Notes: a model not told the origin generated them from the sequence alone. A DNA stretch of 64,000 bases from Actinocatenispora rupis (GCF_016861975.1 NZ_BOMB01000010.1:310001-374000); one strand, 5' to 3'. Shown: positions 38,766-46,808, counted from the stretch's first letter. Program-made: numbers and translations.

Positions 38766-40802
38766 ATGACCGACACCGCCGTGGCGATCGTGGGCATGGC
38801 CGGCCGTTTCCCCGGCGCGCCCGACCTCCGCACGTACTGGGCGAACCTGCGCGCGGGCGTCTGCGCGATCACCGACCTGCCCGCCGACGACGGCGACGCG
38901 CACCCCGACCTGGTCCGCTCCGGCGGGTACCTGGCGGACGCGGACCGGTTCGAGGCGGAGCTGTTCGGCGTCAACGCGCGCGAGGCGGCCATCCTCGACC
39001 CGCAGCACCGGCTGCTGCTGGAGACCGCGTGGCAGGCGTTCGAGGACGCCGGGTACGACCCGCGCAACGCCCCGCCCGACACCGGCGTGTACGTCGGCGG
39101 CAGCCCCACCGGGCACATGGTCGCCGCCGCCGCGGACCCGACGCTGGCCGCCGAGTTCGGGACGATGCAGGTGCGTACGCTGACCGACCGGGAGTTCCTG
39201 GCGCCGTGGCTGTCGTACCGGTTCGGGCTGACCGGGCCGAGCCTGACGGTGCAGGCCGCGTGCGCCACCTCGCTCGCCGCCGTGCACGTGGCGGCGCAGG
39301 CGCTGCTGCTGGGGGAGTGCGACACCGCGCTCGCCGGTGGCGTCTCCGTCGAGTCCGTCCGCCCCCGCGGCTACGTCCACCAGGACGGCGGGATCCTGTC
39401 CCGGGACGGCCGCTGCCGCCCGTTCACCGCCGACGCCGACGGCACCGTACCGGGCAGCGGGGTCGGGGTGGTGGTGCTGCGCCGGCTGGCCGACGCGCTC
39501 GACGCCGGCGACCCCGTGTACGCGGTGCTCCTCGGCTCGGCCGTCACCAACGACGGCGCCGCGAAGCTCGGCTTCACCGCACCCGGGGTGGCGCGCCAGA
39601 CCGCCGCGATCGTCGAGGCGTGGTCGGCCGCCGGCCTGCCCCCGTCCGCCGCGCAGTACGTCGAGGCGCACGGCACCGCCACCCGCCTCGGTGACCGCGT
39701 CGAACTCTCCGCCCTCACCGCCGCCCTCGGCACGACCCCGGATTCCCTTGGTACGAAACGGATCGGGCTCGGCTCGGTGAAGGCCGCGATCGGCCACCTG
39801 GACGCGGCGGCCGGGGTCGCCGCCCTCGTCAAGGTGGCGCTGATGCTGCGGCACCGCACCGTCGTCGCCTCCCCGGGCGCGTCCCGGCCGCACCCGGACC
39901 TGGCCGGCACCCCGTTCACCCTGCCCACCGGTACGGCCGAGTGGCCGGCACCGGCGGACGGGCCGCGGCTCGCCGGGGTCACCGGTGTCGCGATCGGCGG
40001 CACCAACGTGCACCTGGTCCTCGCCGAGCCCCCGGTACCTGCACCGTCCACTGTGGACACAACCACCGAGGTGCTGCCGATCTCGGCCCGTACGCCCGGC
40101 CAACTGGGCACGATCGCCCGCGCCCTCGCCGCCGTACTCCGGGCACCCGACGCGCCGCGTCTCGCCGACGTCGGGCACACCCTGCGTACCGGACGCGCCG
40201 CGCTGTCGGTCCGTGCCGTCGTCGTGGCCGACGACCCCGGCCGGGCGGCCGACGCGCTCGACGCGATCGCCGCCGACCCCGGCCGCGCCGCGGACGCGAT
40301 CGCCGACGGCACAACGGAATCCGCGCCCCTCACCACCGCGTGGCTGAACGGCGACGACGTGGACTGGCCGCCGCCGGCCGCGGGCGCGCGTCGCGTGCAC
40401 CTGCCCGCGTACCCGTTCGCCGGCGACCACCGCGGCGCCCTCACCCTGCCCGGCACACCCACCGCCACCCCCGCGGAGAGTGCAGCGCCCGAGCCGGCCG
40501 GCGACGACGGGACGCCCGAGCCGGCCGGCGACCCCACCGCCGCGGTACTCGCCCTGCTCACCTCGACCCTCGCGCTCACCCCCGACGACCTCGACCGCAC
40601 GTACTTCGCCGTCGGCGGCGACTCGCTCACCGCGATCCTGCTCGCCGGCCGGCTGCACGACGAGCAGGGCCTCGACGTACCGGTGGAACTGTTCCTGGAG
40701 CAGCTGACCATCCGCGAGCTCGCCGACCGGATCGTCGGCACCGCCGCCGACGAGGACGACGCGCTCGCCGCGCTGCTCGACGAGATCGAGTCGCAACCGT
40801 GA
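38766..40802 (+). CDS. AT-less PKS module: KS-linker-ACP
   Basis: This 678-residue type I PKS protein has a complete ketosynthase (IVGMAGRFPGA start). The active-site Cys is in QAACATSL near 163, with His in VEAHGTAT near 299 and GHLDAAAG near 342. Next comes LPISARTPGQL, the usual KS-AT linker, then W-x2-GDDVDW and RRVHLPAYPF, the usual post-AT linker. The AT between them is absent. An ACP with VGGDSL near 617 ends the protein. No KR or DH is present, so a beta-keto group would be kept unless other enzymes act. The extender must come from an AT elsewhere. Confidence 0.88.
   Translation: MTDTAVAIVGMAGRFPGAPDLRTYWANLRAGVCAITDLPADDGDAHPDLVRSGGYLADADRFEAELFGVNAREAAILDPQHRLLLETAWQAFEDAGYDPRNAPPDTGVYVGGSPTGHMVAAAADPTLAAEFGTMQVRTLTDREFLAPWLSYRFGLTGPSLTVQAACATSLAAVHVAAQALLLGECDTALAGGVSVESVRPRGYVHQDGGILSRDGRCRPFTADADGTVPGSGVGVVVLRRLADALDAGDPVYAVLLGSAVTNDGAAKLGFTAPGVARQTAAIVEAWSAAGLPPSAAQYVEAHGTATRLGDRVELSALTAALGTTPDSLGTKRIGLGSVKAAIGHLDAAAGVAALVKVALMLRHRTVVASPGASRPHPDLAGTPFTLPTGTAEWPAPADGPRLAGVTGVAIGGTNVHLVLAEPPVPAPSTVDTTTEVLPISARTPGQLGTIARALAAVLRAPDAPRLADVGHTLRTGRAALSVRAVVVADDPGRAADALDAIAADPGRAADAIADGTTESAPLTTAWLNGDDVDWPPPAAGARRVHLPAYPFAGDHRGALTLPGTPTATPAESAAPEPAGDDGTPEPAGDPTAAVLALLTSTLALTPDDLDRTYFAVGGDSLTAILLAGRLHDEQGLDVPVELFLEQLTIRELADRIVGTAADEDDALAALLDEIESQP
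39740..39764. repeat. Dispersed palindrome copy in the ketosynthase
   Basis: The arms are ggattcccttg and aaacggatc around GTAC. It encodes DSLGTKRI in the variable segment before the GHLDAAAG block. Confidence 0.6.
40046..40058. repeat. TCCACWGTGGA palindrome, copy 4
   Basis: gtccactgtggac is a 13-bp palindrome in the linker right after the KS domain, encoding STVD. Confidence 0.5.
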
Positions 40803-42013
40803 CCACCGCCGCCCGTCCGCGGCCGGTGCACCCCGCCGGCCCGGACGCCGACCTCCTCGACCCCGACCTGCACGCCCGGTACGACCTGACCGAGGTCTGG
40901 CGGTGGCTGCGCGCGCACGACCCCGTCCGCCGGTACGACGGGTTCTGGGCGGTCACCCGGCACGCCGACGTGCTGCGCATCGCCCGCGACACCGAGCACT
41001 TCACCTCGCTGCGCGGCAACATGCTCGACACGCTGCTGCGCGGCCACGACGCCGGCGCCGGCCGGATGCTCGTCGTCACCGACGGGCCGTTCCACGCCGG
41101 GCTGCGGCGGCTGCTCGCCGACGGCTTCGGCCCGCGTACGCTCGGCCCCGTCACCGGCTCGATCGCCCGCGCCGCAACGGAACTCGTCGGCCGACTCGTC
41201 GCCCGCGGCGGCGGGGACCTCGTCGCCGAGGTGGCCGCGCAGATCCCGCTGCGCGCCATCTGCGACCTGCTCGGCGTCCCCGCCGGCGACCGGGACCGCG
41301 TCCTCGACCTCACCAACACCGCCATGCTCGGCGACCAGGCCACCGACGTCGGCGTCGAGGCCCGCATCGCCCGCAGCGAGATCCTCCTGTACTACACGCA
41401 CCTCGCCACGCAACGCCGCGACGTACCCGGCGCGGACATCGTCAGCCGGCTCGTCACCGGCACCGTCGACGGCCGCCCGCTCACCGACGCCGAGATCCTG
41501 CTCAACTGCTACAACCTCATCATCGGCGGGGACGAGACCGCCCGGCTCGCCCTCGCCGGCGGCGTCCTCGCGCTCGCCGAACGGCCCGACGCGTGGGCCC
41601 GGCTGCGCGCCGACCCCGACCTGCTCGCGCCCGCCACCGAGGAGATCCTGCGCTGGACCGCACCCGCCGCGCACGTCGGCCGTACCGTCACCGCCGACAC
41701 CGACCTGCACGGCCGGCACCTCGCCCCCGGCGACGTCGTCACCCTCTGGATCGCCTCCGCCAACCGCGACGAGCGCGCCTTTCCCGACCCCGACACGTTC
41801 GAGCCGGCACGCACCCCCAACCGCCACCTCACCTTCGGGTACGGCACGCACTTCTGCCTCGGCGCCCAGCTAGCCCGGGCCGAGATCCGCGCCGTACTCG
41901 CCGAGCTGTGCCGTACGGTCGCGTCGATCGACGTCGCCGGCCCCGTCACCCGCATCCCCTCCACCTTCATCACCGGCGTACGCACCCTGCCCCTCCACCT
42001 CACCCCGCGCTGA
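40799..42013 (+). CDS. Cytochrome P450 of the NRPS-PKS operon
   Basis: This 404-residue P450 has the I-helix motif GGDETAR (near 243), the ExxR pair (EEILR near 281) and the heme loop FGYGTHFCLGAQ with Cys near 351. The acidic GGDET form of the oxygen-binding motif is seen in several P450s of secondary metabolism. It probably hydroxylates or couples the peptide or a carrier-bound intermediate. GTG 40799 overlaps the PKS stop in GTGA. Its 3' end overlaps the convergent Crp/Fnr gene by 14 bases, which ends the operon. Confidence 0.93.
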   Translation: MTTAARPRPVHPAGPDADLLDPDLHARYDLTEVWRWLRAHDPVRRYDGFWAVTRHADVLRIARDTEHFTSLRGNMLDTLLRGHDAGAGRMLVVTDGPFHAGLRRLLADGFGPRTLGPVTGSIARAATELVGRLVARGGGDLVAEVAAQIPLRAICDLLGVPAGDRDRVLDLTNTAMLGDQATDVGVEARIARSEILLYYTHLATQRRDVPGADIVSRLVTGTVDGRPLTDAEILLNCYNLIIGGDETARLALAGGVLALAERPDAWARLRADPDLLAPATEEILRWTAPAAHVGRTVTADTDLHGRHLAPGDVVTLWIASANRDERAFPDPDTFEPARTPNRHLTFGYGTHFCLGAQLARAEIRAVLAELCRTVASIDVAGPVTRIPSTFITGVRTLPLHLTPR

Positions 42014-42683
42014 CCGCGCGCAGGGCGAGGAGTTCGGGGGCGAGGAGGTGGACGGTGCGGCCGTCGACGGCGATCAGCCCGGCGCGGCGGAGCCGGGACA
42101 GTTCGCGGCTGACGGTCACGCGGGTGACGCCGAGCAGGTCGGCGAGGTCCTGCCGGCCACCGGGCAGGCGTACCACGTCGTCGTCGGCGGCGCGGTCGAG
42201 CAGCCAGCCGGCGAGCCGGGCCTGCGCCGGTACTCCCGCGGTCAGCCAGCGCCGCCGCTCGTCCCGGGCCGTGTCGGCGAGCTTCCGCAGCAGGTGCCGC
42301 CGGAGCGGGGCGTGGTCGTCGACGAGGTCGAGGAACCGGGCACGGGGCAGCCGGTACACCCGGCAGGGGCCGACGGCGGTGAGTGTCGCGGTGTGCCCGC
42401 CGCCGTCGGTGACGGCCACCTTGTCCAGCGCGCACGGCGCCGCGTACTCCCCGAACCGGAGCACCCGCCCGGACGCGGTGGCAGCGCTGGCGGCGACCCG
42501 GCCGGCGAGCAGGACGGGCAGGTCGGTGGCGGGTTCCCCGGCCCGGCACAGCACCCCGCCCGCCGGGTACGTCACCGCCGTCGGGTGCAGCGCCGCGAGG
42601 CGTTCCGCCGGTACCGCCGCGAACAGCGGTACGGCCCGGAGGGCTGACGTATCGCGTGATACAGACCGGGACACGCGGCACAC
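42000..42683 (-). CDS. Crp/Fnr family transcriptional regulator
   Basis: This protein of about 227 residues has an N-terminal cyclic-nucleotide-binding fold (LFAAVPAERLAALHP and LPVLLAGRVAAS) and a C-terminal helix-turn-helix (RQDLADLLGVTRVTVSRELSRL). No Fnr-type cysteine cluster is evident. The exact start is uncertain, with GTG codons at 42683 and 42674 and no strong ribosome site. A perfect palindrome at 42649-42662 lies within or just after the start region. It is convergent with the P450, so a role in regulating the NRPS operon is possible but unsupported. Confidence 0.85.
   Translation of the reverse strand: MCRVSRSVSRDTSALRAVPLFAAVPAERLAALHPTAVTYPAGGVLCRAGEPATDLPVLLAGRVAASAATASGRVLRFGEYAAPCALDKVAVTDGGGHTATLTAVGPCRVYRLPRARFLDLVDDHAPLRRHLLRKLADTARDERRRWLTAGVPAQARLAGWLLDRAADDDVVRLPGGRQDLADLLGVTRVTVSRELSRLRRAGLIAVDGRTVHLLAPELLALRAVSAG
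42649..42662. promoter_or_regulatory. Palindrome at the Crp/Fnr-YciI divergent region
   Basis: gtatc-gcgt-gatac has perfect 5-bp arms. It lies at the 5' end of the Crp/Fnr gene and 36 bp upstream of the divergent YciI gene. It is a candidate operator, perhaps for the Crp/Fnr protein itself, though it does not match the TGTGA-N6-TCACA consensus. Confidence 0.45.
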
Positions 42684-42697
42684 CGTACGGTCGGGGC

Positions 42698-42961
42698 ATG
42701 GTCGTCGTCGAACTCTCCTTCACCGCCGAGCCGGAGCGGCTCGCCGCCCGTCCCGCGCACCGCGCCCTGCTCGCCGATCTGCACGCGCGCGGGCTGCTCG
42801 CCGCGGCCGGCCCGTACTCGGACGACTCGGGTGCGTTGTTGCTGTTCACCGCGGACGGCCCCGAGGTGGCCGAGATCATCGCCGCCGATCCCTACTACCG
42901 CACGCCGGGCGTGACGGTCACCGCGGTACGCGAGTGGAACCCCGTCGTCGGGTCCACCTGA
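42698..42961 (+). CDS. YciI family protein
   Basis: This 87-residue YciI-like protein has the alpha/beta pattern VVVELSFTAEPERLAARPAHRALLADLHARGLLAAAGPY and ends with ADPYYRTPGVTVTAVREWNPV. YciI proteins are small dimeric ferredoxin-like folds, some with enzymatic His-Asp pairs. His and Asp here are at AHRALLADL. The function is unknown. ATG 42698 is preferred because TCGGGGC lies just upstream; the earlier ATG gives an unlike N-terminus. Confidence 0.8.
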   Translation: MVVVELSFTAEPERLAARPAHRALLADLHARGLLAAAGPYSDDSGALLLFTADGPEVAEIIAADPYYRTPGVTVTAVREWNPVVGST

Positions 42962-43012
42962 CGCCCGCGGGAACGCGCCCGGGACGCCGCCGGAACCGCT
43001 AGCGTCGGCGCC

Positions 43013-43507
43013 ATGACCGACAGTGTGTCCCTGAGCGCCGTTCCGCTCCGCAAGCCGGACGACGTCAACGTCATCATCGGCCAGTCGCACTTCATCAAGA
43101 CGGTCGAGGACCTGCACGAGGCGCTGGCCGGCGCGGTACCGGGGCTGCGGTTCGGGCTGGCGTTCAACGAGGCGTCCGGTCCGCGGCTGGTCCGCCGGTC
43201 CGGCAACGACGCGGCGCTGACCGAGCTGGCCGTCGCGAACGCGCAGGCCATCGGCGCCGGCCACGTCTTCCTCGTACTGCTCCGCGAAGGGTTCCCGGTC
43301 AACGTGCTGCCCGCGGTCCGCGCCGTACCGGAGGTGTGCGGGATCTTCTGCGCCACCGCCAACCCCGTCCAGGTACTCGTCGCCGAGGTCGGCGGCGGTC
43401 GCGGCGTGGTCGGCGTCGTCGACGGCCTCCCGCCGGTCGGGGTGGAGACCGACGCCGACGTCGCCGACCGCCGTACCCTCCTCCGCGAGCTCGGCTACAA
43501 AGTCTGA
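43013..43507 (+). CDS. Adenosine-specific kinase family protein
   Basis: This 164-residue protein matches the small adenosine-specific kinase family. It carries NVIIGQSHFIKTVEDLHEAL, LRFGLAFNEASGPRLVR, GAGHVFLVLLREGFPVNVLPAV, and the strongly conserved EVCGIFCATANPVQVLVAE. The family is found in archaea and bacteria, and its physiological role in bacteria is unclear. It stands alone between YciI and a convergent DUF4389 gene. The stop codon is inside the first hairpin of the downstream array. Confidence 0.88.
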   Translation: MTDSVSLSAVPLRKPDDVNVIIGQSHFIKTVEDLHEALAGAVPGLRFGLAFNEASGPRLVRRSGNDAALTELAVANAQAIGAGHVFLVLLREGFPVNVLPAVRAVPEVCGIFCATANPVQVLVAEVGGGRGVVGVVDGLPPVGVETDADVADRRTLLRELGYKV

Positions 43508-43599
43508 CCCGGTCTGTGGGTCAGACTTCGGCAACGGGGCCTGACCCCGTGGGATCAGGCCTCGGCTACCAGGCCTGACCCCGGGTGTGGGTCAGGCCT
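43502..43599. terminator. Array of three related hairpins between convergent genes
   Basis: Hairpin 1 pairs gtctgaccc (43502-43510) with gggtcagac (43518-43526). Hairpin 2 pairs ggcctga (43538-43544) with tcaggcc (43555-43561). Hairpin 3 pairs aggcctgaccc (43571-43581) with gggtcaggcct (43589-43599). The arms share a CTGACCC core, so the array looks duplicated. It separates the adenosine-kinase-family gene from the convergent DUF4389 gene and likely stops transcription from both sides. Confidence 0.8.
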
Positions 43600-43681
43600 T
43601 GGCTCCGACCCCGCCCGGCTCGCCCGGACCGGCCCGGATGGTGGTCCGCCGGCGCCCGGGTGGGATGCCGGCGAAGCCGGG

Positions 43682-44593
43682 TCAACCGGAGGTCGGCCCA
43701 CCGGACGCCGGCCCACCCGTACCCGGGCGCGGCTCACCCGGTCCGGGCCAGCCGGGAGTCGGTCCACCCGAGCCGGGGCCGGGATCGCCGGCGCCGGGCC
43801 ATCCCGAAGCCTGCCCGCCGGCAGCAGGACCGCCGTAAGGCTGGCCGCCGGGCGCGGGGCCACCGGTACCCGGGGCGTCGGGGGTGGGGCCGCCGTAGCC
43901 GGGGGTCGGGAGGCCGGGTTCGGCGCCGCCCTGGTCGAGCCGGAACGGCGGGTACCGGTCGGTCAGCAGCGACACGTACGCGGCGACGCGGTAGCCCCAG
44001 CGGTGGATGCCCATGAGCAGGTCGTAGATGCCGCGCGGGTAGCGGCCGGCGAACAGCAGCGTGACCGCGACGTACAGGACGAGCAGGCCGGCGAGGCTGG
44101 CACCGGTGGAGTAGTGGGAGGCGTTGCCGTCCATGGCCCGGTACCCGCCGTACGCGCCGCCGGCGATGGCCCCGGCGAGCAGGTAGTGCGGGATGACCAG
44201 CAGCCACCACTTGACCAGGACGAGCCCGCGCGACAGCCGCTCCGGGTACACGACGGTGAGCGTGGCCGGGTAGTCGTCCCGCTCGGCGAGCGTGAACGGC
44301 GGGTACCGGTCGGTGCCGAGCACGGAGTACGAGTAGTAGCCGACGCGCCAGCTCCAGCGCAGCACGCCGACGGTGAAGTCGAACAGCGACCGCGGGTACC
44401 GGGCGGTGATCAGTACGGCGAAGAACGCGATGATCGTGACCACCCAGACGGCGATCCACAGGAAGAACAGCACGATGTAGTGGGGGATCGCGAGCAGCCA
44501 CTTGACCAGCCACAGCCAGCGGCTCGGCGTCCCGTCGAGTCGGCCGGTGAGACGTACCGGTTCGGGCAGGGTGTCCGGTTGCATGTCAGGCAT
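43682..44593 (-). CDS. DUF4389 family membrane protein with Pro/Gly tail
   Basis: This 303-residue protein has two related halves. Each has a hydrophobic hairpin (KWLLAIPHYIVLFFLW and KWWLLVIPHYLLAGAI), a RYPR motif (ARYPRSLFDF, GRYPRGIYDL) and an RW-x4-Y helix, ending TDRYPPF. This fits DUF4389. The last 75 or so residues are Gly/Pro repeats of the GGPxPG kind. The function is unknown. ATG 44593 is used. ATG 44584 is better spaced from GGAG and would remove three residues. Confidence 0.8.
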   Translation of the reverse strand: MPDMQPDTLPEPVRLTGRLDGTPSRWLWLVKWLLAIPHYIVLFFLWIAVWVVTIIAFFAVLITARYPRSLFDFTVGVLRWSWRVGYYSYSVLGTDRYPPFTLAERDDYPATLTVVYPERLSRGLVLVKWWLLVIPHYLLAGAIAGGAYGGYRAMDGNASHYSTGASLAGLLVLYVAVTLLFAGRYPRGIYDLLMGIHRWGYRVAAYVSLLTDRYPPFRLDQGGAEPGLPTPGYGGPTPDAPGTGGPAPGGQPYGGPAAGGQASGWPGAGDPGPGSGGPTPGWPGPGEPRPGTGGPASGGPTSG

Positions 44594-44719
44594 CTCCGTC
44601 CCGGGGGGTGCCCAGGGTGACGATCACCACGCTAGATGTCGCCAGGCGGATCGGGGCGGAAACGGCGGTCGCGACGTTCCGGGCGTACCGGTGCCGGCGG
44701 GGCCCCGGCGCCGCGACCC

Positions 44720-44731
44720 TCCACAGTGGAC
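44720..44731. repeat. TCCACWGTGGA palindrome, copy 5
   Basis: tccacagtggac lies 52 bp upstream of the M20 peptidase start, in the divergent gap with the DUF4389 gene. Confidence 0.5.
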
Positions 44732-44782
44732 CGGGTGGACCGCGTGCCCCGGCATGTCCGCCCGGGCTGGTATGAAGGGCGC

Positions 44783-46120
44783 ATGAGCGAGACGGAGCCA
44801 GACCGCCCGACCGGCGTGATCGACGCGACCGACGAGGTGGTCGACATCTGTCGGGACCTGCTGCGCATCGACACCACGAACACCGGCGACACCGACACGA
44901 GCGTCGGCGAGCGCGTCGCCGCGGAGTACGTGGCGGGGAAGCTCGCGGAGGTGGGTCTGGAGCCGTTCGTCACGGAGAGCGCGCCGCGGCGGGCGAGCGT
45001 GGTGGCGCGCATCCCGGGCGCGGACCGGTCGCGGCCGGCGCTGCTGCTGCACGGGCACCTCGACGTGGTGCCCGCGGACGCCGCGGACTGGACGCTGCCG
45101 CCGTTCGCCGGTGAGCTGTCCGACGGGTACCTGTGGGGTCGCGGCGCGATCGACATGAAGGACTTCGACGCGATGGTGCTGGCGCTGGTGCGGCAGTGGC
45201 ACCGCACCGGCTGGGTGCCGCCGCGCGACATCGTGGTGGCGTTCGTGGCCGACGAGGAGGCCGGCTCGACGTACGGGGCGCATCACCTGGTCGACAAGCA
45301 CCCGGACCTGTTCGAGGGCTGCACCGAGGCGGTCGGCGAGGTCGGCGGCTTCTCCGTCTCCGTCTCCGACGACCTCCGGCTGTACTGCATCGAGACGGCC
45401 GAGAAGGGCCTGAACTGGATGCGCCTGGCGGCCCGCGGCACCGCCGGCCACGGCTCGATGATCCACCACGACAACGCGGTCAGCGCGTTGTGCCGGGCGG
45501 TCGCGCGGATCGGCGCGCACGAGTTCCCGGTGGTGTTGACGCCGACGGTGCGGACGTTCCTGGAGCAGGTGTCCGAGGCGTTCGGGATGGAGCTGGACCC
45601 GGAGAAGCCGGAGGAGGTCATCGCCAAGCTGGGCCCGATGGCCCGGCTGGTGGGCGCGACCATCCGCAACACCGCCAACCCGACGATGCTGTCCGCCGGT
45701 TACAAGACGAACGTGGTGCCCGGCGAGGCGTACGCGACGGTCGACGGGCGCGCGCTGCCCGGCCACGAGGACAGCTTCCTCGCGGAGATCCAGCGCCTCG
45801 CCGGCCCCGGCATCGACATCACGTACGAGCAGCACCAGCCCGCGCTGGAGACCGAGTTCGCCGGCCCGCTGGTGGACGCGATGGCCGAGTCCCTGCGGTA
45901 CCACGACAGCGGCGCGCTTCCGGTGCCGTACATGCTGTCCGGCGGTACCGACGGGAAGGCGTTCGGTCGGCTGGGCATGCGGCACTTCGGCTTCGCGCCG
46001 CTGCAGCTGCCGGCCGATCTAGACTTTTCCGGGCTGTTCCACGGCGTTGACGAGCGCGTACCGGTGGACGCGCTGCGGTTCGGTGTCCGTGTGCTGGACC
46101 GGTTCCTGTCCCGTGTCTGA
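44783..46120 (+). CDS. M20/M25/M40 family metallopeptidase
   Basis: This 445-residue zinc peptidase or deacylase has its metal ligands in LLLHGHLDVVPAD (His, Asp), GRGAIDMKDFDAM (bridging Asp), DEEAGSTYGAHH (Glu pair) and a late FHGVDERVP His. A dimerisation insert starts with AEKGLNWMRLAARGTAGHGS. Members cleave dipeptides, acyl-amino acids or succinyl-diaminopimelate, and the substrate here is not clear. No signal peptide is seen. It is followed at 19 bp by a hypothetical gene on the same strand, a likely two-gene unit. Confidence 0.9.
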   Translation: MSETEPDRPTGVIDATDEVVDICRDLLRIDTTNTGDTDTSVGERVAAEYVAGKLAEVGLEPFVTESAPRRASVVARIPGADRSRPALLLHGHLDVVPADAADWTLPPFAGELSDGYLWGRGAIDMKDFDAMVLALVRQWHRTGWVPPRDIVVAFVADEEAGSTYGAHHLVDKHPDLFEGCTEAVGEVGGFSVSVSDDLRLYCIETAEKGLNWMRLAARGTAGHGSMIHHDNAVSALCRAVARIGAHEFPVVLTPTVRTFLEQVSEAFGMELDPEKPEEVIAKLGPMARLVGATIRNTANPTMLSAGYKTNVVPGEAYATVDGRALPGHEDSFLAEIQRLAGPGIDITYEQHQPALETEFAGPLVDAMAESLRYHDSGALPVPYMLSGGTDGKAFGRLGMRHFGFAPLQLPADLDFSGLFHGVDERVPVDALRFGVRVLDRFLSRV

Positions 46121-46139
46121 GGAGTCTGGGAGACCCACG

Positions 46140-46766
46140 ATGACCGACCGCAGCGACCTCGACGCCGCCCTGAACCGTGTGGTGGAGGCGGCCCGCGCGC
46201 ATCTCGCCGCGGTCCGCGCCGCCGGCGGGCGCACCGAGGACGACGGCGTCTGGCAGAGCTACGTCGAGCTGAACAACGCCTCCTTCGCGTACGACGAGGC
46301 GCTGCTGGACGAGTTCGGCGAGGTGACGCCGTGGGACGTGGAGCCGATCGACCCGGCCGAGGCCGACCAGCGGTGGGACGCCGCCGACGAGGCCGTGGAC
46401 GGCGCCGACGAGCGCCAGGTGACGGTGTCGGTGCGGCAGCGCCGCGACTACACGGTGCCGAACAGCGCGTCGCTGCTGCGGGCCGCCGAGGCGATCCGGC
46501 GCGCCACCGTGCACGCCCCCGACGCCGACGGCCCGGTCCGTACGGTGGGGGCGGCGGTGGCGGAGCTGATGCAGGCCGGCGACGGGTCGCTCGGCTCGCT
46601 GGACGTACCGGAGTTGGAGCCGCTCGGCGGGGTCGTCACGGTCACCGAGGTGGCCCGGCCGCTCGACCCGGACACGCTGGACGACTCCGACGACAGCGGT
46701 CCGTTCGTGCTCGCCGCAGACGAGAAGGTGCTGTACCGCTTCGACGAGCACGTCGAGGAGCGCTGA
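46140..46766 (+). CDS. Hypothetical acidic protein
   Basis: No family is recognised for this 208-residue acidic protein. It starts with a helix (LDAALNRVVEAARAHLAAVRAAGG), has NNASFAYDEALLDEFGEVTPWDVEPI, then a beta-type VTVSVRQRRDYTV, and ends DEKVLYRFDEHVEER. No membrane segment or signal peptide is seen. It follows the M20 peptidase by 19 bp with a GGGAGA site, so co-transcription is likely. Confidence 0.75.
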   Translation: MTDRSDLDAALNRVVEAARAHLAAVRAAGGRTEDDGVWQSYVELNNASFAYDEALLDEFGEVTPWDVEPIDPAEADQRWDAADEAVDGADERQVTVSVRQRRDYTVPNSASLLRAAEAIRRATVHAPDADGPVRTVGAAVAELMQAGDGSLGSLDVPELEPLGGVVTVTEVARPLDPDTLDDSDDSGPFVLAADEKVLYRFDEHVEER

Positions 46767-46774
46767 GTCGCGGG

Positions 46775-46808
46775 CGCTCCCCAGCTTCCCCGCGGCCACG
46801 GGGGAGCG
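46775..46808. terminator. Hairpin between convergent genes
   Basis: cgctcccc (46775-46782) pairs with ggggagcg (46801-46808) across an 18-base loop, downstream of the hypothetical gene and opposite the end of the DUF5703 gene. Confidence 0.5.
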
